A stretch of 64,000 bases of DNA from Branchiostoma floridae (Eukaryota > Chordata > Leptocardii > Amphioxiformes > Branchiostomatidae): the NCBI RefSeq assembly GCF_000003815.2, contig NC_049988.1:15692040-15756039 (forward strand). Reading direction: 5' to 3'. Position numbers and translations under genes: made by a program. Of this stretch, positions 1 to 11,735 are shown piece by piece (within the stretch, counting starts at the first letter, position 1; each line of letters opens with the position of its first letter). Under the pieces are notes generated by a model, which ran no database searches, was not told where the DNA came from, and was given only the letters and a program-made list of their open reading frames with translations.

Positions 1-334
1 GATTAGAGTTCCTCTTTGCTACTAGTATACATTGTATGTAAAGCCAGGTATCACAAAGAGTGGCCTTTGAACGATTTCCCTGGGAAAACCTTTAGAAAAC
101 ATGTATTATACTAACGGCTCCGCCTTTGAGGCGTCGCCAAGAAAAGAAAGTACAACGCAGTAAAAGACTTCGTAGGAGAAAAAAAGTAGTATAACAATAG
201 TCTTCTCTTAGTTACATGTGTCACATGTTTGGTCGTCCTATCATGGAATGCAGCGGATGAATATAATGCCGTCACTGATTATGTAATTGCAAATTAGACC
301 ATAGTTTGCTTAAACTTTATAGCCTGTCATCCAT

Positions 335-440
335 TACAATGAATGAAGACCTTTATTGTACATACATACCCACTGGGTTCAGTACAGGTCACAACAAATG
401 ATACAACATGATATAATGATGCAATGAATCTAGTAGACAC
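335..440 (-). mobile_element. 3' tail of a non-LTR retrotransposon
   Basis: On the minus strand: acctgtactgaacccagtgg ... tgtacaataaaggtcttcat. The same tail ends the elements at 15.4 and 61.3 kb. Confidence 0.6.
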
Positions 441-1703
441 TACTCAAGAATCGTATTCTACTGCGTACATTCGGCTTCTTCTCGTTTCTTTGTGATATTG
501 AAAATGTAAGAACAGATATGCTTTATAAGTAAAGGTTTGTCTAGATTCATAAGGATTTAGAAAGTCTTATTTTATACGAGCTTTATCTATCTGACGAAAG
601 CTAGAAGTGTCGATGGCTACTATACTAGGTTTTGCTTGGGTCGGTAGAGTAACGGGAAACTGAAATTTGTTTCCTAGGCCTAACTTCGTTTTGTCTTCAA
701 ACGTACCAACTTTCGTGTAATCATATTTTGTAACACGAGAACCTTGTAACGTTTGAGACACAGTCAAGGTTAAACAAAATTGAGTTTTCTACGCTGTTGA
801 GTCTGAGCCAAAACTCACCATACTAACCTTTGTTAGCTCAGCTGAAGTTTAAGGACCTGCGATCATCCGTAACTTGTGAAGTGTATGTATTCTTAGAGCC
901 AACTTGAACAGAAGTTTGTTTTCTTTTACTACTAAGTGGGTATCTGACTGAAGCTGCCGCACGTTGGGGGCCTCGCTACAGCCAAGCTCAAGGAAATTCA
1001 TCGACAAATGGCGAATCTTTTTACGCTTTGTGTGTTTTGTTGCCCCAACAGACGTTACAGTCATATTTGTATGATCTTCTGTTATGAGGTCTAGGGCGTT
1101 ATGACGCCGCAGTGCAGTGTACACCCTTTAAAGCATCTTTGAATTGGTCGGTGGGACATCCATTCCGAGTGGAGAAACGTTACTTTAACGGGCTATGAAT
1201 TATTCTATCATAACAATGATGCGACAAGATAGAAAAACTGAAAAATGGGAATGACATAACACTTTCAAATTCTAATTTACATAACTTAAAGCACCATGTT
1301 GCTATCCGAATGTGGTCATGTTTGTCGCAATCGTCATAGTTACCGTCATATTTGACTTTAGAGAATTTGTTGGAAATAGATTTCTAGTGTCCTTACACTT
1401 CTGGCCATGGCTTTGAGTGTCACTTAACCTTGCGGAGTTGGACCGAACTGCAGCCAGGTCTGTGAGGCATGTGATTCGCGCGCAATGTTTGATCGTCCAC
1501 CAGCAGACATAGCTAAGCTTAAACGGGTTAAAGTTCCTGACATTGACAACAGAGTCAGCCAAAACAATCAACAGTCCGGATGTTCCGCTTGGGTGAGGTT
1601 CGGGATTATAAGAGGTCTTTGCACTGCTACATAGCTGGGTATACATACTGTACGTATATGGAAATCAGGAAAATACTTTATTACCAAGAAGGTTATGTTT
1701 TTG

Positions 1704-1882
1704 AACTCTCCAGTCATATCCTACAGTAGCATAAAATGAATTTAGTATCAAAAGCTGGCAGAGGAGTGAAGCCGGCCTAGGACTCACTGTGTGTATGCTA
1801 CCTGTGCCAACTGACTCCCTTTGGCCGGCTATACAACTTGGCTGGCTTTAATACTGTCTGAAGTAGTATCTGCTTGGAAATT
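1704..1882. mobile_element. Palindromic MITE-like element, CTCCAAGCAGA family, degenerate
   Basis: Left end aactctccagtcatatcctacagtagc and right end tagtatctgcttggaaatt. The interior (atcaaaagctggcagaggagtgaag ... cctttggccg) matches the element at 20936..21114. Confidence 0.6.
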
Positions 1883-2778
1883 AATATTTTTGGTTGCGTT
1901 AACATTACCCGAGAAGGCCTGAATGAATCGTTTTGATATTTGGTACATTAGTAGGCCTTTCGTTTTCTGTATTTCAGCATATAAATGTACACATGCTATT
2001 TCAACAACGTTTTGGTTGCGTCAGGAAGCAATATAAGCATAAAAACATCCGCATATGTTGCAAAATAAATCCAGGTTAGCAAATCATCTCCCCTACAAAT
2101 CCCACACTACAATACCATTTGTTGTAAAACAAACTCTTGAGTACCTTCTTTGGAACTGTACCGACATCCTGATTTCCCAAAACTCCCAGTACTGTACATC
2201 CTTCTATTGTTTCGCATGTTTACAATACATAACGTTACATACATGTATCACATCGCAACATCTCAATATCTTAGTGTGTAACTGTGAAATCAGAAATAAA
2301 CATCATTATCCAAATGTACTTGTCTTAATTTTGGTTCAAACGACATCAAGTTTACGCTCCAAAGGGCGTCAAAGGTTTTAATGATGTGCGAAAGTGACAA
2401 CAAACTGCAAGTAAACGTGCTCAGTTTTACAATTATGTCGGAGATTTGTGTGTAAAGTCGGAACCCTTACTGTGTAGATGTCAAAAGGTCGTGTTGAAGT
2501 CGTCACAGCCTAGCTGTCAGGAAACAAAGACAAATCATCCGTCACCTCTGCACACTGACCCGTACTCATTGTTGTCTACTGTTGTAGAGATAAAGACAAA
2601 CAAAGCAGGGAGACTATCCCGTACTGTGTACATGTTGTATGTATAAACCATCTGGTGTGAGATACTTTCCCTGAATCCCCCAGAGAAAATGGTACCTCCC
2701 TCTACAAATCAAGTATAGTCGGTAGTCTCTACAGCAGGCTTCCCTGCAGCTCTTTTTATCGGCGAAGTTTGCCTCTCT

Positions 2779-2932
2779 AATCTCCAAGCAGATTCCTCCG
2801 GTGGCATAAAACAGTAACAGAACTCGCGTAAAATTGGCCACCGCGGTGGCCAATTTTACCCCTCTGCCGGCTGAGGTCCTTCCCCAGCTTATGTTACTGT
2901 TTTATGCCACCGGAGGAATCTGCTTGGAGATT
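2779..2932. mobile_element. MITE with a perfect 41-bp terminal inverted repeat
   Basis: Begins aatctccaagcagattcctc and ends gaggaatctgcttggagatt. Ends match perfectly for 41 bp and TA lies at each border. A perfect 32-bp palindrome sits inside at 2828..2859. Confidence 0.9.
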
Positions 2933-3200
2933 ATGCCTCTCCGTCAAAAAGCTTATGAGTTAGTGTTTTTGGCAGCGTGTGTCTGTAGTTTTAATTTTGA
3001 TTTAGCGCTACAAGTCATAATACTAGTAGTATGAATAGACTATTGAAAGGAGCTTTGATACAGCTTCCCGACTTTTATGATATTTGGTATCTAATTAACC
3101 TTTAGAAGAAATTTGGACCGCCTAGCGACTTTCCTGGGTCCTGCTTCAACACTTAAATGCTAGCTTGACATCAGAACGTAATCATTGAAATACTACATGT

Positions 3201-3385
3201 ACTCTTTAAGCAGAAATTCGGCTCCGGCTGCTTTTGACCTGTTTTTTGGCACTTTTGTCGGCGGTCTTTCCTAGTTTTGTACCGCTTAATGGCCATGTAG
3301 AAAACGGTACAAAATTTAAAAAAAGGTCGAAAAAACGCATAAAACGCTTCAAAAACAGTCCTATCAGAACGTCTGCCTGGAGAGT
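3201..3385. mobile_element. MITE-like element, degenerate, same TIR family
   Basis: Ends actctttaagcaga and tctgcctggagagt are inverted copies, and the interior is partly self-complementary (cctgttttttgg against aaaacag). Confidence 0.5.
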
Positions 3386-3422
3386 AACGAAAAACGAGTC
3401 TTTAAAAAATGCCTGCTGAAGT

Positions 3423-3625
3423 ACTCTCCAAGCAGAGGTTAGGCTAGGGCTGTTTTTTCAACGTTTTTTTAGTCGTTTTTATCGGACTTTCTATATTTTG
3501 TCATTATTCTTGAAGTACACCAGCCAAACTTGACACAGCAAGATATAAAAAACATAGAAAGCCCGATAAAAACGACTAAAAAAACGTTAGAAGAACAGCC
3601 GGAGCCTAACCTCTGCTTGGAGAGT
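3423..3625. mobile_element. Palindromic MITE, CTCCAAGCAGA family
   Basis: Begins actctccaagcagaggttag and ends in its inverse; the pairing continues through aacgtttttttagtcgttt and its complement, so most of the 203 bp could fold as one hairpin. TA at both borders. Confidence 0.88.
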
Positions 3626-6600
3626 ATGCTGAAGCGCCTGCAGCAGAGGCTATCACAGCTCAACCATCCCAGTCTTTCTACTACTACACAAAGGGGAGTG
3701 GAGGGCACAGGTCGGGGGAGCTCATTAATATTCCGGTGCACAGGGGTCGACTTCCTGAGGCGAGGCGTCACTACAGTACAGTCACTCGGCGTCAGAGAGA
3801 GGCGGGCCACGAACGTCCTCTCTGTGGCCGACACACCTGGAGTTAGTTCTCACCTGGACGTGCCAACCGACGCGACACGCCACACGGGAAGTTTCTCACG
3901 GTGGACCCCAAGCATTGAAGTGCCACAAGTTCCCTAACTAGGTAGGTGCGCATGTTTTCTTAGCTGTGATTGCACGAATATTCGTGCTTAAAAGTAAAGC
4001 CCTTACATCTTAAAACAACTTCATTACATAACTCTCTCCCGGCCATGTTATAACATGAGTTGTACAAACCTACCAATCATGTCCAAGTCTAAGTCTAAGT
4101 TATGTTATGTCTCTTGCGTTGCCTTTATGTTTAAGTGTTCTGAACAGACTTAACCGTGTATGTGCAAAAGGTCAGGCTATAATATTCGTTCCACACTAGC
4201 ACTGCAAGCGTCGGGCCATGAATCCTGTTTTTAGACGAACTTTTCAGCAAACACTCCGTATTACAGGTAACGACAAGTCACCGTCAGGGTCGGGCGCAAG
4301 TATATAGAGCCTGTTGATGCGATTTTGACTGTTGCTAGTTGGAAATTTAATGGGACACACCGTCTGTTTTGTGACAATGTTGTATGGTGTTGAGTGACGG
4401 CCGGGGCACAGGCAGTTAATATGGTATGTAGGCCGGGGGATGGGCCAGCAGACCGGTCCGACAGCTCTCGCACAGGCGACCACTTGTTAGATCCGTGCTC
4501 GCCCCCTGTTCCATCTGGCAACTAATAACTTCAGAATTGACCGTAAACCCGTCCTAAGAAATCTCCAGACTACCACAATGGATCAGTGATCATCTTCAGG
4601 ACGTTTTCACATCATCTTTTAGAGCTTATGCGTCAAACAGTCCATTGGGAACTACAGTGATTGATCAACAATACCCAAACCGCAGCTAAAAACATCCCAG
4701 GGCGAATTTTTTTACGCGTTAAGTAAGATGAGGGACTCATTATTTATTCAACAATAAGACAAGTCAACATCTTTATGTACCACGCGAAGAAACAATCATA
4801 TTATCATGTTTTTGACCAAATTTCAGCGCGCAACAGATTGTTTTTGTGTAACACGCTACAATAGTCACACAAACTGTCTACCATCTGTGCGAACATATAT
4901 AATACACTTGCAATCCGGCTTAAAATTCGCCATTTAATTAAACAGCGCTAACCATATTACCTAGCTATTGAAACGAGAAGGTAAATATGTTTATAGTGAC
5001 ACCGAAATTACCAGTTTAAGAGTGCCAGATTCTGCGAAATGGTTGGTTTTAATGACAAAGTTTGAAATGGACTGCCCAGACCGCCCCTCGTTACCCGTCT
5101 TTTGTCCAGCCAGCCTGAGGGGAGGGTAATGTACAATAGATAGCGCCTTATGCACGGTCGGCTTCAACATGGCGAACTCAATCACACTTAAACCCCTCCA
5201 ACGCTACACTGGTCATCAGTTAGACACCAAACTACGGCAGTTAAAGTTTTCTCAACCAAAGCAATCTGGGTTGTGACATCGGAGGGAATCTCAGTGAAGC
5301 TTCTGTTGGTAAAAGAGTGACAGCTTTAAATAAATGGGGCACCTGGCAAAGAAATAGCCTGGAGGAGAAAGCTTAGAAATTTCGTAAACACAGCCAAGGG
5401 AGCAGACATTTTTTTGAAAAGTTAAAAAAGATAGTTTTGATGATCTGGCCCCAGACAACGCGCCCCGTTCCAGCTGACTCATACTTCCTTCCTGCCGACC
5501 TTCTCACAAGTTGGTAGGAAAAACGGAGGCAGAAGTTACACAAAGAGAGGCCCTCTCCTCTCCCGTAGCAGAATAATTGAATGTAGGCCGGACAATGATC
5601 GGCTGTGAAAAGAATTTCTAGCCGGGGGCGCCAGCGACGTGAGGCGAATAACGAGGAGCCCTCTCATGCTCGATGAGGCAAGAGGACGAAGACCAAAACA
5701 CCAGATTCCGTCATTTTCACAACTTTACGACTTTTGCGTAAGACATCAACCTACAAGTTCAAATTTTAGGTTGCTAAAAACGTGGAAAAGTTGGCAGATT
5801 TTTCGTCAGTGGGTTACGGGCAATCGGCTGGCTGAGCCGGCTTTTCAGACCTATTAAGTTCCACTAAAGAGGGGAAAGGTTGAAGCCAAAGGCGACGTTT
5901 TCTTTCTTCTGCTTGATTGGCCTTTTGGACACCTGCCTCTTACCCGCAGCCGGGCTACCCAGGGGACCAGCCATGTTGTTTTTATGTTTTCCTCAAACAT
6001 ATAACCATCTTCCCAACATCTCGCTTCCCTTTATTAAACTTGCTTGGGGATAAGATTGAAGTTTTCGCCGGGTTTGACTCGTTGAGGAGCCGGGTTATTC
6101 TTGGAAAGTACCCGACCTGAGGGGCCTGACTCCCAGGCCTGGCACATTCAAGCCAGCGGCTGAGGTAAGGCGAGATTGTCTGTTCGTGTTCTGTGTTGGA
6201 ACTGACAGCCTTTATGTCCACCTGATCATTTTCGAGGCTGTAATCATGTTTTGAAAATGTCTTACCCACCTTCTGGCCAAACCGAACTGAGGCTATAGAC
6301 TGTTTCCGTCCCAACAACCAGAAGCCCTTATTTTATTTCTCAAACATTTGTTGAAATCGAACCTTGCACTAACGCTCCTAGGCCTGTTTTGACGGTCGGA
6401 CATATTGAAGTTAATCCAACTCCATTCGGGTTAGACGAATAGAAAGTAGCAATAATATGGTAACAATGGTAGCAATTCTCAAGCCGGGCGTCAAGTATTT
6501 AGCGTGTTTTGGCCAGTTGCTACATGTTGTAACGTTATGTCGTGCCGACATAAGCATACAGGAAACCTAACGAAGAAAATCATATCATAGAAACTGTCTA

Positions 6601-7223
6601 AAAATCGCTTCATCACGGCCCATTAGACCAGTCTAATACCCTTAATGCTGAAATATGATTGGTTAATGATTTGTGTGTAAGTCCCGAACACAGTACGGAG
6701 ATTGTGGATGATTATCTTTCCTTTCCAGTCAGTTGGCTTGCTCTCGTTCCCGAAAACCCCTTCTCGAGCCCAGGGTTCCCAGACAACCTTGAAGTAGATG
6801 TTGAGATTGCGTTTAATAGCCATTGTTATGCCACGCAATCCTGATTTTATGAATGGGACCCGAATACAAAATAATCTAGGACCTGTTTCGCACGGTGCAT
6901 AGCAATGCTTGCATCTCTATGGTAGCAAAGGCTAGTTACAAGCGAAATTACAGCTAATATGCAGACGATGAAATATCTGGCTATGTTCCAGGTGCTAAAA
7001 TGCAAGACTTACGTGTTTGTTCCAATGTGTTCTGTCAAAATCGCTTCTTTAAATTGGTATTTTCGTCCCTAGTTTTGTCTCAGAATTTATTGATCTGACT
7101 CTTTGGCACTCAAGTAAAGATTTTCGGGCAGAAACAGAGTGAGTAGGAATGACCTTCACAGCAGCATGTTCTGTGTGACCTTTTATGTACAGTTATTTAG
7201 GTTCTTCGTGAGGAAAAATCTTC

Positions 7224-7453
7224 ATGTTTCAGCCATGTCACGTCTTGTCGTGTCGGTGCCGCGTCTTTATTTTGTTTGCCCTGCTGGTGGGAGCACAGAC
7301 ACACCAAGGACACCCGCAGAATAACAATAATCCTGCAGAGATCCTATCTATTATACGCTTCAAGGGTCAAACCGATCCTACAGGGAACAAAACAGTCTTT
7401 ATGTCTGGAACGATTGGCGAAGTCTGTGTTTCTCAAGAACTAGTTGACATCAA
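7224..7453 (+). CDS. Candidate first coding exon with signal peptide (integrin-titin gene?)
   Basis: An open frame begins with Met, a Cys/Arg-containing n-region and a hydrophobic run (FILFALLVGAQT) that looks like a secretory signal peptide, followed by an Asn-rich stretch. It lies upstream of the integrin exons on the same strand, where a signal-peptide exon is expected. The stop is at 7455; a possible donor GTAATA follows 7453 (phase 2), and a weaker phase-0 donor follows 7286, which would join exon 11634 directly. Neither choice is proven. It could also be an unrelated chance ORF. Confidence 0.3.
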
Positions 7454-7729
7454 GTAATAAGATCGTACAAATAAGGCATAAAGATATCATGTACAGATCC
7501 TTTTCTTAAACTGCGACTAGAGCCTACCTTATAGAGAGGACAATCGGTTTGAGCGGGATTCAATCACGTTATAAGGTACGTAGATTTTAAAAGGGTGATT
7601 GTCCAAGTTTGTTTGTTAGCTTTGATTGATATGTATATCATCACGAAGTTTAGAAATGATAGAAGTTGTCCGATCGTCCTTGGTATGAAGTATTAGCGTG
7701 CATTTTGACTGAAAATCATCTAATTTCAC

Positions 7730-7901
7730 ACTAATGCGCAAGCAGGGGTAAGACACCGTACTGTTTTCAACGTCTTTTTAGGCGTTCTGTTGACTTCACT
7801 ATATTGTAAGTCTTTGTATATAAGTTATTGGCCTTTATATACGGCGAAAACTTGGCAAAACGCGTAAAAAAGACAACACGCCTATCTTCTGCTTGGAAAG
7901 T
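7730..7901. mobile_element. Possible decayed MITE, same family
   Basis: Left gcaagcaggggtaagacac and right cttctgcttggaaagtaac resemble inverted ends, and gtttt-cgtctttttaggcg pairs loosely with the right half. Much decayed. Confidence 0.35.
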
Positions 7902-10211
7902 AACTTAAGACTTGTTGTCTGAGGTCACATAACATAACCAGACATGTTGACACGGTCTTTTCTTGTGTAGTTCTTGAGTAGGTATCGAGTGGATGTGATG
8001 TGATTTGCTGTTATTTCTGTTGAGTGGGGCAGCTAAGATCTTAATCATTTACCTTTACGTCGAATTCCCACTCATTCTAACTTAACTTAACTTAGAGGTG
8101 GAAAAGTTTATTGTGGTTATAGGGTTGATGGCTTGAATCTGATGTTCCGGGTTTGCATCCATAGCAGGATCCAATGTTGTTCCTTTGGAAATGTACTTTA
8201 CACCAGTTGTATCTTCACTAGACTCGGGTGAAAGTAAGGCCATAGCTTCGGCTAAGAGGGAACCCGTCCAAAATGTGGTAAATCTCAATAAATGAATCAA
8301 CTAATCTTTTCATGCTGGCAAATCTCAATAAATGAATCAACTGTCACTATATACAAAACACTCCTGGTAAGCCCAAATCGCAATGACTGTGCAAACGATC
8401 GTGCTAAAATGCACTGAATTGAACGGCGGATTTGCTTATTTGTAATTGAGGAAATAAGGTAGGTAGTTTAAACGTCCTATGACTGTCCGCCTACAAATGT
8501 CAAAAATATTTCTAGACACCTCTTCATCCGTTATAATTTTCCACCGAGCGAAACCGGTAAATCGTTAACATATTTTCAATGTGTACAACAGATATTTGTC
8601 ACTTAAACGGGCCAAAAATCTCTTAAACATGTTTAAGTCCCACGGGTCTGATTCATCATCTAGATCTTCACAAAAGTTCAATGCAATGTCTTTGTATTGT
8701 ATGTCAAGCCTTAGATTTACAAAGAAGATTATATTTTGTGTACAGTTACAACTCAAACTCCAAGATAACTTCACCATGACGGCATAACGACATCCTGTTA
8801 TTTTTTATGTTAAGGTGGGTGTTAAGTACAGGTGTGTCCCCGGGAACAATTACAGTTCACGTTCCATTGTGACGTCTGAACCCTTTTCCTGTTTCCCAAC
8901 CGTGTTTGGTCTTGAACTATCCCACGCATATTTATGAGTGTGTGCAGAACTTTGCAACTTATTTACAGCAAGCTTAGATTTTGTGACAAAGACTGTCATT
9001 CTTAACTTTAGGACTGTTTAGCCATATCTAGTGTTGTTGGGCTGATGTTGTAAGGGTTGTGGGTTTTGACCGATGGAGGCCATATATAGTGGTAAAGAAA
9101 ATTCGTAAAAAGAAGTTTAAGTACTGGCTTTGTTTTGCAGCTGCATGGCTTGAGTAGCTTTACCGAAAAACCAAACGTAAACAGCGCCATTCGTTCACTT
9201 TGCAAATGCAGCTTCAAAGCAAACTCCCCTTTCACACTGCGATCACACTGGGCAGCATGTTTTGATTTTGTTCCTTGACGCTTGTTATTGTGGATCGTAT
9301 AGAGATTAGAGAACTCTTCTGTTATCTGTTGTAGCCATCATCCTTGGAGAAGGGTCTTTTTTCCACATACACACCGTATGGAGGGTCATTCTTTAAGGGA
9401 AAGGCCACACAAGTAGTTACTAGTATATACAAGCCCGTAAGAGTTGTGTATTGACATTCATTTAGTTTAGGTAAAGTTTGCGGTATGAAGTTGTATTTCA
9501 CTTTGACTTTTACTGTGCAGCCTGGTTATCGATCGAAAACTTTTACCTAAAGCAAAAATGTAAATATGGAACACAAACGGACTTTAATATACGCACTCGT
9601 GTGACATTCCTTAACATCCAACAGTCAGATAGTGTGTGTATATTCTTCAACTTAGACGTTTATAAAAAAAGAGAGTCAATTTACCTTTAGTTACTTCTGG
9701 AGTTGGTCTATTGTGAGGTGGCCACAACTTAATATAACATTAACGCTAATACTTCAGTGTGATTTCTACCGTGCTACAAGAATTTTTTCTAGAGTTGGAG
9801 ACTGACAAGTAGACAAAATCCATGCAGTTCATAGTATTACCCCGTCATAAACCTCATAGTAAGCATAAACAAGATAAAGAATGTCTGTGGCAGACTTCCG
9901 CTATAAACCTAACCAAAAACGCCCAATCATTATCATGCCTTAGACGATGATTCATAGAGTTGTAACAGTGCGCCATGACACTGGGTTGGAGTAGAGTAGC
10001 CGGATGATGACATATGAAAATAAAGTATTTTCAAACTATAAACTGGTATTGAGTGTATTGTGTTGTTTTTCCTTTCCTTTGCATAAAATAATCATGTCGT
10101 TCATTGCTGACGGAAAGGGACCGACTTTCTGTTTTACTGTCTGCAACATGAAACAGCCCAAGTGTAACAGTGGGGTTCAAGCGCCGACAAACCGACCATG
10201 TCAAGTGTTCT

Positions 10212-10290
10212 GAGCTTTTGGCGTAACGGTTTAGCGCGCTGGGTTTGTGTTAATCGTAACACTTTGACCGACTCTCTGCATCTTTGACCC
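10212..10290 (+). mobile_element. SINE fragment related to 62.64 kb
   Basis: gagcttttggcgtaacggtt then tagcgcgctgggtttgtg resembles gagccttttggcgaaatcgg..gttgggtttgtg; the B box region is lost. Confidence 0.45.
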
Positions 10291-10877
10291 GCGCTATCTC
10301 TGTGTTGTATCTAGACTTGGCAATAGACACATTGTAGCATAAAACCCGTAACTGTAAACCTGGTGTAACTGTGTAGAAGCAACTTGCATTGTCTGATACT
10401 CGTGTATAGCATAGATTGAATAAATGGGGCTCACAAATAGTAATCCAACTGGTTTGGCTCTGAGTTTCTGATAAGACGATATGACTTAGAAACCAAACAC
10501 CTTAAACGTTTCACAACAAACATGCCAGTGCACTGCCCTACTTGGGAACAATCGAACAGCTTAGGACTGATATAAACAAGAATGCTAAGGCTGTAAATTA
10601 TACCATCTCGCTATCTTTACGTCCAGCCCCGGGGGCCCAAACCTGTTCTACTACTACATCTACCACTACTCGCCTCGAGGTCCCGCGCATGCAGCACATC
10701 ACAGCTCGCTGGTCCTGCCTTCCCATTTCGACGATAGCTTTGTGAGCGTGTCTCTTAAATATGAGTTTCTAAGTAAGAGTGTTTGAATGACATGTGTTTT
10801 GAGAACTAGACAGTGGTTTGGAAAATCCCCGCCACAAAGTGTAGCCAGAAAAAAAGTGAAGAGGAAGAAAGAGAAAC

Positions 10878-11184
10878 NNNNNNNNNNNNNNNNNNNNNNN
10901 NNNNNNNNNNNNNNNNNNNNNNNNNNNNNNNNNNNNNNNNNNNNNNNNNNNNNNNNNNNNNNNNNNNNNNNNNNNNNNNNNNNNNNNNNNNNNNNNNNNN
11001 NNNNNNNNNNNNNNNNNNNNNNNNNNNNNNNNNNNNNNNNNNNNNNNNNNNNNNNNNNNNNNNNNNNNNNNNNNNNNNNNNNNNNNNNNNNNNNNNNNNN
11101 NNNNNNNNNNNNNNNNNNNNNNNNNNNNNNNNNNNNNNNNNNNNNNNNNNNNNNNNNNNNNNNNNNNNNNNNNNNNNNNNNNNN
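10878..11184. other. Assembly gap (Ns)
   Basis: 307 Ns, followed by a long GT microsatellite that probably broke the assembly. The missing first half of the integrin PSI domain could lie here. Confidence 0.99.
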
Positions 11185-11205
11185 CTGTTAGCGTGTTTGC
11201 TGTAT

Positions 11206-11231
11206 GTGTGTATGTGCCGGTGTGTATGTGT

Positions 11232-11305
<74 letters not shown>

Positions 11306-11330
11306 GCGTGTGTGCGTGTCTGTCTACATG
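11206..11330. repeat. (GT)n microsatellite
   Basis: Long nearly pure GT tract with a few A and C interruptions, next to the N gap. Confidence 0.97.
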
Positions 11331-11633
11331 AAGTCGGTGAAGCCTGCCATTTCTCTTTGCCTTGTATCTGTTTTGTTTTGTTTTTTTACCCTTTGCTTAT
11401 TTGTCAGCTATTACTCTAATGTCAATAGCTATGATGAATTATACATAGTTTTATTGCACAACAATTGTACGGGGTACAAAGTATGGCATCTACATAACTA
11501 CAGTTCTGTAACTTAACGCTTATGTAACTAATATAGAAGTTGTAGTATGTGATAAGTTTCTTACAGTTATTGGAGGCTTTTACAATCATTGGAGGAATTT
11601 GTATGTATAATCATTTATAATTTTGCTTTCCAG

Positions 11634-11735
11634 TCGTATACGCGACCAAAATGTGATGCCGCCGACAACCTGAGGAACCTTGGATGTGATATAGCATTTC
11701 TCATCAACCCTACCGCGGATATGGTTGTCACAGAA
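11634..11735 (+). CDS. Exon: C-terminal half of integrin PSI domain
   Basis: Encodes 34 residues with the pattern K-C-D-x5-NLRNLGC and then INP, matching the end of integrin beta PSI domains (RCD...L...GC...I.NP). Acceptor ttgctttccag, donor GTATGT, phase 0 at both ends. The Cys-rich first half (CxxC...CxWC) expected just upstream is not visible. Confidence 0.85.

Larger units (their letters stand above)
1..7223. other. Intergenic region, no supported gene
   Basis: I see only MITE-like elements (1.7, 2.8, 3.2, 3.4 kb), a LINE tail at 0.34 kb and GC-richer patches near 3.7 and 5.5 kb. Three minus-strand open frames at 567..1646 are of mixed composition and unassigned. Confidence 0.5.
7454..11633. 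other. Putative first intron or 5' flank of integrin gene
   Basis: Contains a 41-bp direct duplication (aaatctcaataaatgaatca near 8277 and 8317), a SINE fragment, the N gap and the GT tract. No exon with PSI Cys spacing was found. Confidence 0.5.

Noticed and set aside
567-1646. Three minus-strand open frames, possible gene
   Set aside because: No recognised motif, signal peptide or consistent splice pairing; left as unassigned.
3530-3937. 135-residue plus-strand open frame
   Set aside because: Its start lies inside a palindromic MITE and the rest has no domain or splice context.
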